Below are positions 1 to 10,644 of a DNA stretch of 64,000 nt, piece by piece. Numbering within the stretch: the stretch's first letter is position 1; the number at the start of each line of letters is the position of its first letter. This DNA is from Closterium sp. NIES-65. Taxonomy: Eukaryota > Streptophyta > Zygnematophyceae > Desmidiales > Closteriaceae. Both the position numbers and the translations under genes were made by a program. The notes beneath the pieces are model-generated. The model had not been told where the DNA came from and ran no database searches. It was given only the letters and a program-made list of their open reading frames with translations. The DNA is taken from assembly GCA_948144175.1 (NCBI GenBank), contig CANXME010002107.1, positions 968,501 to 1,032,500 of the forward strand, read 5' to 3'.

Positions 1-114
1 GCTCGGCTGGGTGGCGCGGCTCGGTTCTGGGCGCGCGGCTCGGGTCACGGCGGGGACGGGCCGCCCGATCTCCCTCGTGTGCTGCGGCGGGAACGGGTCG
101 CCCGAGGCCTCTAG

Positions 115-715
115 GTGGTGGGCACGGGGCCGATCGGGGCCTGAGCGGGACTAGCGCGGGGCCAAACGGGGCCTTGACGGGGCCTGAACGGGGCTAGCGC
201 GGGGCCGACGGGGCCTGAAACGGAGCCGACGGGGCCTGAAACGGGGCTAGTGCGGGCCCGATCGGGGCCTGAATGGGGCTAGCGCGGGGCCGACGGGGCC
301 TGAAACGGGGCTAGCGCGGGCCGACGGGGCCTGAGAGGGGCTAGCGCGGGGCCGACGGGGCTTGAAACGGGGCTAGCGCGGGCCGACGGGGCCTGAGAGG
401 GGCTAGCGCGGGGCCGACGGGGCCTAAGACGGGGCTAGCGCGGGCCGACGGGGCCTGATAGGGGCTAGCGCGGGGCCGACGAGGCCTGAAACGGGGCTAG
501 CGCGGGCCGACGGGGCCTAAGAGAGGCTAGCGCGGGGCCGGCGGGGCCTGAACGGGGCTAGCGCGGGGCCTGAACGCGGCCTTAAAGGGGCCGACGGGGC
601 CTAAACGGGGCCGCTAGGGAGAGCGGGCGTGGGGCCAACGGGGCCTGAACGGGGCTAGCGCGAGGCCGTCAAGAGGGGCCTCTAGGGGCGTGACACGTCG
701 AGGCGCCCTAGGGCA
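115..715. repeat. GC-rich tandem repeat leader of copia F
   Basis: About thirty-base units built from ggggctagcgcggggcc and gacggggcctgaaa, often alternating as pairs of roughly 60 bases. No open frame of interest. By position (between primer site and the off-window gag) this is the untranslated leader of F. A GGTA microsatellite follows at about 719-738. Confidence 0.75.
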
Positions 716-768
716 CTGGTAGGTAGGTAGGTAGGTAGTTACGTAGTGGTGGGCCCTTAGAAAATTTC

Positions 769-784
769 GGTCCTAGGAAGGACC
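769..784 (-). promoter_or_regulatory. Post-PBS hairpin of copia F
   Basis: GGTCC and GGACC arms with a six-base loop, directly downstream of the primer-binding site in element orientation. The same hairpin is found in A, B and D, and a variant in E; see findings. Confidence 0.6.
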
Positions 785-796
785 TGCTCTATACCA

Positions 797-928
797 TGTT
801 GGAATAACTGAACAGGAATGAATGAACTAGCAGTGAAATGAGTACAAGTATCTAACCCTAGAATTGTGTACCCCCTATAGGCTAACCCACTGTAGCCTAA
901 ACTAACAAAACATATATAATGTTTGACA
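797..928 (-). repeat. 5' LTR of copia F (132 bp)
   Basis: On the minus strand it begins TGTCAAAC and ends TTCCAACA, keeping TG...CA ends. It aligns along its length with the A and D LTRs (shared blocks: ctgtagt-ggg-tag, ggggtaca, cattcctgtt). Confidence 0.8.
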
Positions 929-3903
929 AGCCATAGTTTAGTTAATACTGCAACCGCACGAAAACGACGGCTGACACTTAGCCGTTGCTTACTGGAGATA
1001 GATGCACGCTTAGTCGACGGCACGCCGCTGGCCATATGGGAAAGGGTAGAGAGAGTCAAAGTCCGCTGCTCGGGAAATTTCGGGTTTACACAGGAAATGC
1101 TCGCAACGACACTGGATGGGCACGATATTTTACTGGGACGTGATTGGGTGCGACGGTATAACCCGCGAATTGACTGGACGACGGGTAATTGCACCGTGCG
1201 AAGTAGTGGTAATTGGGTCGAGCTACCTCGCTGGCAGTCGCCCGAGTCTTCAACGGTCCACGTCAACGCCATCACGATGAAACGGGTTGTCGCCGCTGGA
1301 GCTGACGTGTATGCAGTAGATATAGCATTAGTGGGAGAAGCGGAGCAGCCGAGCGATTTTCAGAAACTGTTGGCAGCAGTACATCAAGACGTGGTACGCC
1401 ATTCCCCGCGCCGACGAACTGATCGACCAACTGCGAACAGCACTGGTGTTTTCGAAAATTGACTTACGGGGGGGTTACCATCAGATTCGGGTCGAACCAT
1501 CGGACTGCGCCAAGACAGCATTTAGGACTAGGTACGGGTCGTTTGAGTACACAGTGATGCCTTTCGGGCTGACCAACGCGCCCGCAACTTTTCAGATGAC
1601 CATGAACGAGGCGTTTAGGCCATTCTTAGATAAATGCGTGATAGTTTACCTCGACGACATCCTCGTCTACAGTCGTGACAAGCAGCAGCACTTAGCAGAT
1701 ATCGAAGCAGTATTTAAAGTTTTCGAGGAACATCGGTTACTCACCAAGGGCTCTAAGTGCGAGTTTCTTCGGAACAGACTATAATTTTTGGGGCACGTTA
1801 TTTCGGAGGCTGGAGTTGAAATCGACCCAAAGAAGCTGGAAAAGGTAAAAGCGTGGCGTCCCCCGACAAATATCACGGAACTGCAGAGTTTTTTAGGGTT
1901 CGTTAATTATGTTCGTCGGTTCGTCCTCGACATGGCACGATTGACCGCCCGCTGACGGATTTACTGCGCAAGGGGGTCGTTTTTACGTGGGGGGAGAAAG
2001 AGCATGCTGCCTTCTCTGCCCTGAAAAATGTTCTCTGTTCACCGCCCGTCCTGCGCATCGCCGACCCACACCGCCCCTTCGAGGTTGTTACAGACGCAAG
2101 CGACATTGCCATTGGAGCTGTACTGCTACACGACTTCGGCAACGGCCTACAGCCCATCGCATACGAGTCACGAAAACTGCGAAATTACCCGATACACGAC
2201 CGCGAAATGCCCGCGATCGTACATGCGTTCAAAGTGTGGCGCTGCTACTTGATCGGCGCGGACGTGACAGTACGGACAGACCACCGATCACTACAGTACC
2301 TCCGTGCACAACCCCACCTCAACCCACGACAGATTCGGTGGCTCGATTTCCTCGAGTCAAACTTCCACTACACAGTCACCTATAAATAAGGAGCCTCGAA
2401 CATCGCCGACGCACTGACCCGCCCCACTGCCCAGATCCACGCGATACTACTCGCCCAGACCAGCCCGCTACTGACAGGACTATTTACCCACGGATATCAA
2501 ACGGACCCATTCTTCACATGAGGAAATTCGCAGCAGTTCGCAGCAGCCAAGGGAGTCTATTACGTAAAAGCCGGGACCGAGCGCATTTGGGTACCAGGGT
2601 ACACACTGCTACGGGAATTACTATTACAGGAGGCACATGACGGGGCTACCTCGGGACATTTCGGGGTAGAGAAAATACGGCAGCAGCTGCAACGGTATTA
2701 TTACTGGCCCGAAATGTTGACCGACGTGCAGCGACACGTGGCATCGTGTCCCACTTGCCAGATCATGAAGTCAACACGGAAGCGGCCGGCGGGACAATTG
2801 CAGCCAATCCCACCTCCAGAGTGTGCTTGGCAGCAGGTGACGATGGACTTCATCACGGGGTTACCGACCGGGGCAAGTGGAAATGACGCGATCCTGGTCG
2901 TCGTCGATCGACTGACGAAAATGGCACACTTCGCAGCCTGCAAAAAATCAATCACAGCCGAAGAAACAGCCCGCCTCTTCATCTCTACCGTCGTTCGACT
3001 ACACGGGATACCAGCATCAATCATCAGCGATAGAGACACGAAATTCACCAGCAACTTCTGGCGAAACCTGTGGCAGCAGTTCGGCACGCGACTACAGTTT
3101 AGTTCATCGTACCACCCCGAAACAGACGGACAGACAGAACGGACAAATCAGACCATGGAACAGCTCATCCGGGCCACGTGCGACGACCCAAACACGTGGG
3201 AACAGCAACTGCCACTCATCAAATTCGCATACAACAACGCCCCATCAGCCACGACCCAACAGTCACCGTTTTACCTGAATTACAGACAAGACCCAACAGT
3301 ACCCATGACCCCGAATCCCAACAACCCGGTTCCACGCGCGCAACAGTTCGCCGATATTTTTCAAGCAGCACGGACCAGGGCAGCAGACGCAATTAAAAAA
3401 GCTAACATCATCGCTAAACGCAACGCCGACCGCCACCGCAGACCTGTCACTTACCAGCCCGACGACTTAGTTTTACTCGACACCCAAAATCTCTGACTGC
3501 ACATCACCCCGAAACTCCGCCCCCGATACTGCGGGCCATTTCGCATAAGCCACATGATAACGCCCGTCACCGCCCACCTCCTCCTCCCTGCTTACTGGTA
3601 CGTCAGCCCCTCGTTCCACGTCAGCCTGCTTCGCCCCTACGTCCCGTCCACAAGCCAACTCCCACGCAATCGCCCAGCCAGCATGACACGACCGCGGACT
3701 GAACCAATCATCACCGTCGAAAAAATCCTGAGCCACAGAGTTCGTGACCCTTGAGGAGCCCGAAGGCTCGAGTTCCTACTCCGCTGGAAAGACCATACAC
3801 CCACCGAAGACAATTGGGTTCCCCTGGACAGAATCGAAAACCACCCCGTCCTCACCGAGTATTTGCGCAGCCGAAACTTCAGGGATGTACTCGCACTTTC
3901 ATA
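929..3903 (+). pseudogene. Gypsy 1 pol remnant (PR-RT-RH-IN-chromodomain)
   Basis: The aspartic protease remnant (frame at 923-1462) shows EIDARLVDGTPLA and LLGRDW, as in retropepsin-like gypsy proteases. An internal deletion near 1390-1400 joins it to the RT palm, with SKIDLRGGYHQI at about 1450 and the catalytic YLDD at about 1648. RNase H follows (TDHRSLQYL at about 2275-2300). Integrase (2714-3496) keeps the zinc-finger cysteines, the DFITGLP and ISDRD acidic residues, and the HPETDGQTER glutamate region. A degraded chromodomain ends near 3903. Breaks: stops at 1782 (TAA), 2386 (TAA), 2519 (TGA) and 3496 (TGA), a frameshift near 1935, and another between 3750 and 3770. No function is expected. 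Confidence 0.88.
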
Positions 3904-3945
3904 AGGAGGACCTCCTTAGGAGGGGGGGGGGGGGGGGGGGGGTAG

Positions 3946-4278
3946 TGTAAGGAAAATTCCCTTTCCTTACTTCGCATCCCTGCTCAACGCATACATCACT
4001 ATAGTACCACAGTCAGGACCGTTACCACTCGCAATCCTCGCATCGACAATCCGCCCGCCACCTTCGCACGTCGCACCCCGACCTCACGGCTCGGCGGGTA
4101 ACCCGCGCTCCGGGCCTCTGCTTTGACACATTTCCCAACCTCAGTCCCAGGCCCGTCGCGCGACAACCACAGTCGATTACCGTTAACACTCTATATATTC
4201 TTCGCTCATGCCTTTGCTCATTGTACTCTTGCTTCGATAGTGCAATTCTCGTTCGTTCACTCAATTGCACTCGTAACA
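3946..4278 (+). repeat. 3' LTR of gypsy 1 (333 bp)
   Basis: Starts TGTAAGG immediately after the poly-G tract and ends CGTAACA. The first bases form a 9-bp inverted repeat (GTAAGGAAA / TTTCCTTAC, six-base loop). A TATA-like ctatatattc lies at about 4190, a plausible core promoter. Confidence 0.75.
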
Positions 4279-5712
4279 ATATTAGAGTGAGGTTTTTTCA
4301 TCAGCCGCCCTACAGCCCTCTGTCTCGATGCAGGCACTGTAAACCAGCCTTCCAGCTCATCGGTCATGGTGAGCATCAACAGTGACGAGGCGCAGTTGGA
4401 ATGCCAGCCACCAATCAGCACAATTCGCGCTAACTCAAAGGTCTGTTTGTGTCAACCCTTGATAATCTTGGTAACTTCTCACAGTACATGTGCCGAAACC
4501 ATAAGCATGGCATGCTTCCGCACTTCCCACGTCAGGTACGTGGAACACAGTGTGCTACCGTGGCGGAATGAAGAAACCGTGTTTGGAGTTTATAGGGCAT
4601 AGAAGTGACCTAATAAGGAGAATTCAGCGGGTTACAGTTCCTCGAGTGTGGAAATCGAAGGGTACCAGCCTGGCGTACAAGCAAAGCGACGCTGCTTATC
4701 GCCAGATCGTGGGACGGCCGCAAGGCAAGCCTACAGTATTCCATGATCAAAGGCAACCCTGGAAAATCGCTCGACGAGTACGAAAACAGCCCAGGGTAGC
4801 GATCCGCCCAGGTCCATGGAAGCTTCAACAGCTGCGCGGCTGGGTCCGTCGTGATGCCGTGTCGCACCTTCTTATTCGCGATCCGTGCCGACGTGCGGTT
4901 TACGCACTGGAATGAAACGATTTCGTCCATTCACGCGATGCGACGTGGGTTCTCTTGGTTGGGATCATACCTTGGTTGACCAATTCGAAGTCGTAACAAC
5001 ACATTTCGCCAACGCTTTCACCCAATCCACGCCCTTCCGCTCCGCTACAGAACTGCTTCGCCGAACCTCATTCCCCAGTTTCGCAGCCGTACGAGGCATC
5101 GTGGCCAGGAAAAACTCCGCACATTCGTGTCCCAGCGTCGCCTGCTGTCATGTCATGCGCTGGAAGCAGCAATCCGCGCCGCTCCCCCATTTCGTCCCCC
5201 CTGATTATCCCGAAGTCCATGAACATCACAGCCAAGTTCAATGACAGCAAAGCCACATCCCAAACATCCTCCTCTGATCTTACATTCAATTCGAAGATCG
5301 CCATTCAGGAACTACCTGTGCAGAAACCAAGCGATTTCATCCCCTGATTTTCCGTTCTGACGCGATCAATCGAACGAGCTGCTTGCGACACTATTTTCCC
5401 CAAAAAGGAAAAACTCCGAAAGAGCTTTAATCGTCTGCAGCTTACAGCTACAACTTTGGTCAGTCGTAACCAGCCCCCGTAGCTCACGCGGTATCGTCTT
5501 GATAGGAGCTAGATCTGACCATTGTACGACTCCCAGCATGTGGGGGTCAGAACTTCACTGTCGCTCCCTATAGGCTGGTTACCATATCGTTCGCGGAACA
5601 AGTCGCAAGTCGCTCTGATCGCTTCGTCGGTCGCATCAATCCGTTATTAGCGTCAACAGCGACTGTGCGCCCGCCACGGCTGATCGCAAACTTTACCGTT
5701 CAGTCTCCGACT
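4279..5712. other. Intergenic / 5' flank of GT14 gene
   Basis: About 1.4 kb between the gypsy 1 LTR and the first ATG of the GT14 gene. Short open frames here resemble no family I recognise and show no splice-consistent conservation. It presumably holds the promoter and 5' UTR of the GT14 gene, but no clear TATA element could be assigned. Confidence 0.5.
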
Positions 5713-8700
5713 ATGGCAGCGTTTCTTCATGCAGTCAAGTCGCAGGGTCTCGCCACGCGAATGATAATTTTCGCCAGCCCTGTCGCCATCGTCGTCCTCA
5801 TCTTCCTCGCCTACCTCGCAGCGTCGCCCACCAGTAATCCTGCAGAGCTGGCGATCGGCGACGCGGACCTGCTGACGTCAATCGTCGGCGGAAAACCCGC
5901 GTCTCGCGTCATCATCGAATCCGACGGCATGGATGATTCCGAAGGTCTACGCGTCGCCGTGCAACCGATTAGCATTCTTCAACTGCGTGGTGCGAATCCA
6001 AATTCGATGTCTGCGGGGCCAGCTGTCGGCAGCAAAAGCAAGAAAAGCGATCTAAGCGATGGAAGGAGTTCCCAGAGCAGCAAGATTGACGGGAGAAGCA
6101 GATTGGCCGGGAGCGCGGCCGCGAGTAGCGAAACTGCCACGGGAAGCTTCCTCCCGCAGATGAACAAAGCGGCTCTCGCCATCAGATTGAGATTGGGCAC
6201 TGAGGAGACCCCTGCAGAGGCTACGTACGGTGCAAGTGGGCAGGGGTTAAAGGCAAAGACTGAGAAGGAAACGGGGGCAGGCGGGAAGAGCGACGGAGGT
6301 AATGCGGAGGCGAGCGCAGAGGCAGACGCGGAGGGGGACGCGGATGCGGAGGAGGAAGCGGAGGAGGTGGACGACGAGCAGCGGGGCCTGCCGGCGGAGG
6401 TGCTGGAGAAAGAGCGCAAGCTTGCGCGTTCGCGAAAGTCGAAATCTGCCACCTCGCGGAAGGCCGTTAAGGTCACTGGTGGTAACACAGTCGACGAGGT
6501 TGGCGAAGAGGACGACGAAGCCGAAACGGAGGAGGAGGCGGAAATGTTGAATGCGGAAAGTGATAAGGGATCCGATGCGACTGCCGCAGCCGACAAATCT
6601 AGCGAGGAGGAGGACGTGTTTCGCGAGCTGAAGCTTTCGCCGGAAGACGAGGCGATGCTTCGCGAGCTTCGCGAAACGCGCGTGGAGCGCGAGAAGGCGG
6701 CGAGCCGCGTGAAGCACAAGTACCGCAAAGTGGCGTTCATGTTCCTCACCAAGGGCCCCATCCCGCACGCCAAGCTGTGGGAGCGGTACTTCAAGGTGAG
6801 GATCAAGATGCCAGGTATTCCTCAAGGTAGAGTTCTAGCTCCCTCGTAGTTTTGTGGCTCCGCAAGTGGCGTTTGTGTTACTTTCCTATACGGGCTCACC
6901 CCGCGCGCCGAATATCTTTCCGCCGAAAGCATTCCGTAACTTGCTGTGCGCATTGGTTGCAGTTCCCTGCCTGTATTAGTAGGTCATTACCAGCCACATC
7001 ACTGCTCCCTCCCCCCTCCCCTTTTCCCCCTCTCAATCCTCCCCCACGCCATCACCCGCCCTCCCCCATCTCCTCGCCACCCCCTTCTTCCTCCCTCCTC
7101 ACCCTCACTGCTCCCCCGTTCAAATATTTTAATTCTCTTTCTCTCTCCCTGCCATCTACCGCAAATCTTCCCTGCGTTTGTGCCATTCTTTCGCCACGTG
7201 TCAATATCGAAGGGTCACGAGGGAAGCTACTCCATCTACGTGCACCCTGCGCCGGGCTACGTATTCCCCAAGAACGCCTCCGCGCTCTTCCGCAACAACA
7301 CCATCCGCAGCGAAGCGGTGAGTATCCAATTGCACCCTCCTCTAACCCACTCCACCGTGCGGCAAACCCTGGGATTTTCTAGCATGGCCAAACCCGTATT
7401 CTCACGCCACAAGTTCTGAGGTCTAGATCGACATCTTCGTATGTTTACCCTCAGCTGATCCAACCCGGTTCCTATCTCCGGGGTAAAGGCTCAGGGAAGA
7501 GAGAATTTGCCTTGCAACACGACTCGGTTGGTGAATTGAGATGTACCAACCTATCTCGTCTCCCGAAATCCTTACATCCATCCTCCCTCACGCAGGTGTC
7601 GTGGGGTTCGCCGACGATGATCGACGCCGAACGACGGCTGATTGCCGCTGCGCTCAAGGACCCAGCCAATCACAATTTCGTGCTACTCTCCGAATCGTAA
7701 GTACCAATGTTTGCTAGCTTTGCTTCGCGTTTACATAAGTGTTGCACCCTTATCGGAAATATCTCTTAACATCCCTTTGTTGAGAGCACCCATTCGTTTT
7801 ATGGGGATCCAACTTTCGCTGACGCTGGTCCTCTCTCCACATCCCTCTCTCGTGCCTTGCAGTTGTATTCCCGTAAAGAGCCTGAAGTTTACGTGGAGAT
7901 ATCTTCTCGGAACTGACTACAGCTTTGTTTCAAGGTAAGCTGGTCCACATGTTTTCATGCTAAGCATTTTAATATGGAGTCATAACTCATCCACACACTG
8001 TCTCTTGCGCATAAATTGATTTTTTTTTTTCCATGGTACAGCTTCACTACAGACAGATACGTGAATACGGGACGACATGATGAACGCATGGCTCCATTGA
8101 TTCCAATCGAAAAGTGGAGAAAAGCGTCGCAGGTGAACCTTGGACTGACTAGCATGCTTTGTTTGATTCATTGTTGGTTCCATGATAACAATGTCTTATG
8201 CGAATTTGCTGAAATAACTTGCAACACACAATTAACTCTCCCTCGTTTCTCCTCGTTATGCAGTGGTTCTCGGTTACACGCAAACACGCAAACATTATAA
8301 TCAATGACATCGATGTGCATAAGCTCTTCCAAATCTACTGCAGGGTGGGTATCATGGTTGACTATGGCTTTCCCTGTTTCAAGACTATGGTTGGTCTTGT
8401 ATCTTTCGTTTTTCATATTCCTCGTTCTGAATCTGCTGATGATTCTCCACATGCGGTTCTCATAGTCGTTTCCCATGTTGTGGTCGTTGTGTCTATTTAC
8501 TATACTCGGTACAGGGTGACATCCAACATCACGAGTGCTACTCAGACGAGCACTACATCCCAACTCTAATCAATGTGAGCATTGTGTCACAATTTTTCAA
8601 CCTCCCTGACAGATTCCGCACATCCACTCTTCCTCTTCCACGCTCTGACTTTCGCATTCTCTCCACTTACAAATTTCCACCAATCCCACCATCACAAATA

Positions 8701-9836
8701 CCTGCATAAACTCTGTACATCCTCTCTTCCTCAGCTGTCTGTTCGTCCCCTTGTTCTCCACAGTAAGGTCCCTGTCGAATTGCACCAATGTCGACCTCCT
8801 GATCACCACCATTTATATCCCTTTTTTTCTGCTGTCTCTTCGTCCCCTTTTTATCCCCCGTCCACAGTTGAAGGACCCCGGCAATCTGGCCAATCGCACC
8901 ATCACATACGTCGACTTCCCGCTCAATTCGCCGCACCCACGCACCTTTGATCCCTTCCTCACTCGACCCAGCCTCATTCGCTACATCACTGTATGTACAC
9001 ACCTCTCTTGCTTTATAACAACAGTGTAGACGTATATATCTATGTCTAAACATGTACATTGTTCCTGCAGCACAACTTCATAATCTTCTTCACATTCCAT
9101 TCCCTCATCGCTCTCTTTCTGCATCTCCCTCTTTTTGACTCGTACATCCTCTCCCTCTTTCAGAAGCCGCGCATGTACATGCATCGCAACGTTGTGGTGA
9201 GTTCCTCGATTGACCTATCCATGACCCACTTCAATCAATATACACGTTTCCACCCTACAAATCAGCACATTACATGTTTTGTTTCTGACTTGTTCATTTT
9301 TTGTTTTGTCCTCATGACCACATCCACCACAGCAGCACACCACCAGTGCAATAGCTGTGTCAAAAGCGTCCTGTGTATTTCTCTCCATGTTCTCATTACC
9401 ACCTCTCCCCCCTCTCTCTGACCTCTGCCTACGCAGGAACCTGATGATGAAACCCCACAAAGTGTGAGTAACCCTTCCTTTGCCCACATGCCCTTCGTCT
9501 GTTATCTTCTCACCTACACTCATTTCTGAGTCGTCTCAAAGATTCCCACTCGCCCGTGGTCCTCCACTCATCCATTTATCTTCTATATCACCTTTTTTTT
9601 CTCTGCTGTCACATCGTTTGCACATCGTTCACATCACAGCCTTCAGAACATGTAAAGCTTACCATGTCTCACTTCTCTCATCCCGTGCGTCCTCCCCATC
9701 CTCTCTCTTGCAGTCATACACTCTCCCTTGCGCCAAGGATGGAGAGAACCGCACCTGCTTCTTGTTTGCAAGAAAATTCCACCCGTCTGCCCTGCCGCAA
9801 CTTCTGAACCTGCCTACTAAGATTCTCGGCTACTAA
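5713..9836 (+). CDS. GT14 (Core-2/I-branching, BC10/DUF266-like) glycosyltransferase
   Basis: Predicted type II Golgi membrane glycosyltransferase of family GT14. Eleven coding exons with GT-AG borders and consistent phases: 5713-6795, 7213-7317, 7596-7696, 7863-7934, 8042-8132, 8264-8344, 8515-8574, 8868-8990, 9164-9196, 9437-9463, 9714-9836; about 632 aa. I start at the ATG at 5713 because the open frame further upstream has only a GTG. A hydrophobic anchor lies at residues 17-37. An unusually long, very acidic stem (Glu/Asp/Ala-rich, about residues 200-330) precedes the catalytic region. Family signatures: FMFLTKGPIPHAKLWERYF, EGSYSIYVHP, WGSPTMIDAERRL, LLSESCIP, WRKASQWFSVTRKHA, CYSDEHYIPTL, TCFLFARKFHPSAL. 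Plant members such as BC10 affect cell-wall glycans; the acceptor here is unknown. Intron 1 is C/T-rich, and open frames within it are not exons. Confidence 0.92.
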
Positions 9837-10357
9837 GAGCCATTATCCACCACAGATCCTCAGCATGGACAGTGTGTAATGAGTCTGCTTTTTAGTCGGC
9901 AGCTGCTGGGCCTCCCTATGACCGTATTCTCGGCTAAAAGTAACCAAAATCCACAGATCCTCAGCATGGACGTGTCTGCCTACCAACCCTGCTGAATAAT
10001 GGGTAAAGCATGGTGAGGGGAAAAGGATAGATTTTTAGATGACAGCTGGTCATCAAGTGGACCATACTGCCTTTCTGCACTGGTTTGGTTGTTGATTCGG
10101 TGATTGGAGTAATAAAAAATGTGTTTGGATTGGAGCTGGCAGCAGTGTGGAATGTTGAATCTGGCCATTGGCTGGATTTGAGAAGGGTACCGTATGTTCT
10201 TGGCCGGTGTCAAGTTATCTGACACAAGGCGATCTACACCTCCGATCGTTCTTCATCATCATCAATCGAATCCAAACCCTTCACAGCCTTGTGTCAGCCC
10301 TCAAGACACCGGCAGTTAACGTACTATAGGAACGATAACACTTGTGCAAAAACAAGT
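9837..10357. other. 3' flank of GT14 gene
   Basis: 3' UTR and intergenic DNA up to gypsy 2. It holds a partial direct repeat: ttctcggctac-aag followed by ccacagatcctcagcatgga at about 9822-9868 recurs at about 9930-9970. A TGTAA motif near 9875 could be a poly(A) signal of the green-algal type. No gene seen. Confidence 0.5.
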
Positions 10358-10362
10358 TGGTT

Positions 10363-10632
10363 TGTTATGAGTTGTAAAAGAGAGTGCGCAGGTAAACGAA
10401 TAACGAGGCTGTGACTGAATGAACTGAGAATACAATGAATGCACAGACATGGCTAGCCTAACCAGGAGGAAACCTCGGGAGGCGAGGCTGGGTGCAAGTT
10501 TGGCGATGGAAATGCCGAAGGCGACGCGAGGAGCCTCGGCAGCGTTGAAATCGGCCGAACGTGCGAACTCCGAAAATCGGGCTGTACGCGAAGCAGTCAA
10601 CCCCGATAAGGAATTCGGGGAAATTCCTTACA
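10363..10632 (-). repeat. 3' LTR of gypsy 2
   Basis: Reads TGTAAGGAATT...CATAACA on the minus strand. It begins with a 9-bp inverted repeat (TAAGGAATT / AATTCCTTA, six-base loop) matching in architecture the start of the gypsy 1 LTR. Confidence 0.93.
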
Positions 10633-10644
10633 CCACCCCCCCCT

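Larger units (their letters stand above)
1..928 (-). mobile_element. Copia element F, 5' end only (runs off left edge)
   Basis: Minus-strand element: its 5' LTR is 797-928, followed leftward by a primer-binding site (plus strand reads ctctatacca next to the LTR), a hairpin at 769-784, a GGGCCCACC motif and a GC-rich repeat leader that reaches base 1. The same order is seen in elements A, B and D of this window, which identifies it. Gag and pol lie outside the window. It sits inside gypsy 1: the sequence resumes at 929 in the protease codons just after the DSGA-equivalent position, so gypsy 1 was the target. The 5-bp target copy on the right would be 929-933 (agcca); its partner is off the window. 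Confidence 0.8.
929..4278 (+). mobile_element. Gypsy 1: decayed chromovirus, 3' part
   Basis: Plus-strand Ty3/gypsy element with protease, reverse transcriptase, RNase H, integrase and chromodomain remnants in canonical order, a 21-G polypurine tract (3922-3942) and a 3' LTR. Its 5' LTR, gag and protease start lie left of copia F, outside the window. Proteins are related to gypsy 2 at 10363 throughout, but the LTR is longer and different apart from its terminal hairpin. Multiple stops, frameshifts and an internal deletion show it is dead. Confidence 0.9.

Noticed and set aside
115-715. CRISPR-like or satellite array
   Set aside because: Repeats are contiguous without unique spacers and sit between a copia primer site and the element interior, so they are a retrotransposon leader.
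5979-6825. Long minus-strand frames opposite GT14 exon 1
   Set aside because: Shadows of the acidic, codon-biased plus-strand exon; Ser/Arg/Leu-rich with no family resemblance.
6852-7419. Plus-strand frames between GT14 exons 1 and 2
   Set aside because: They lie in a C/T-rich intron; the GT14 homology jumps cleanly from 6795 to 7213 across GT-AG borders.
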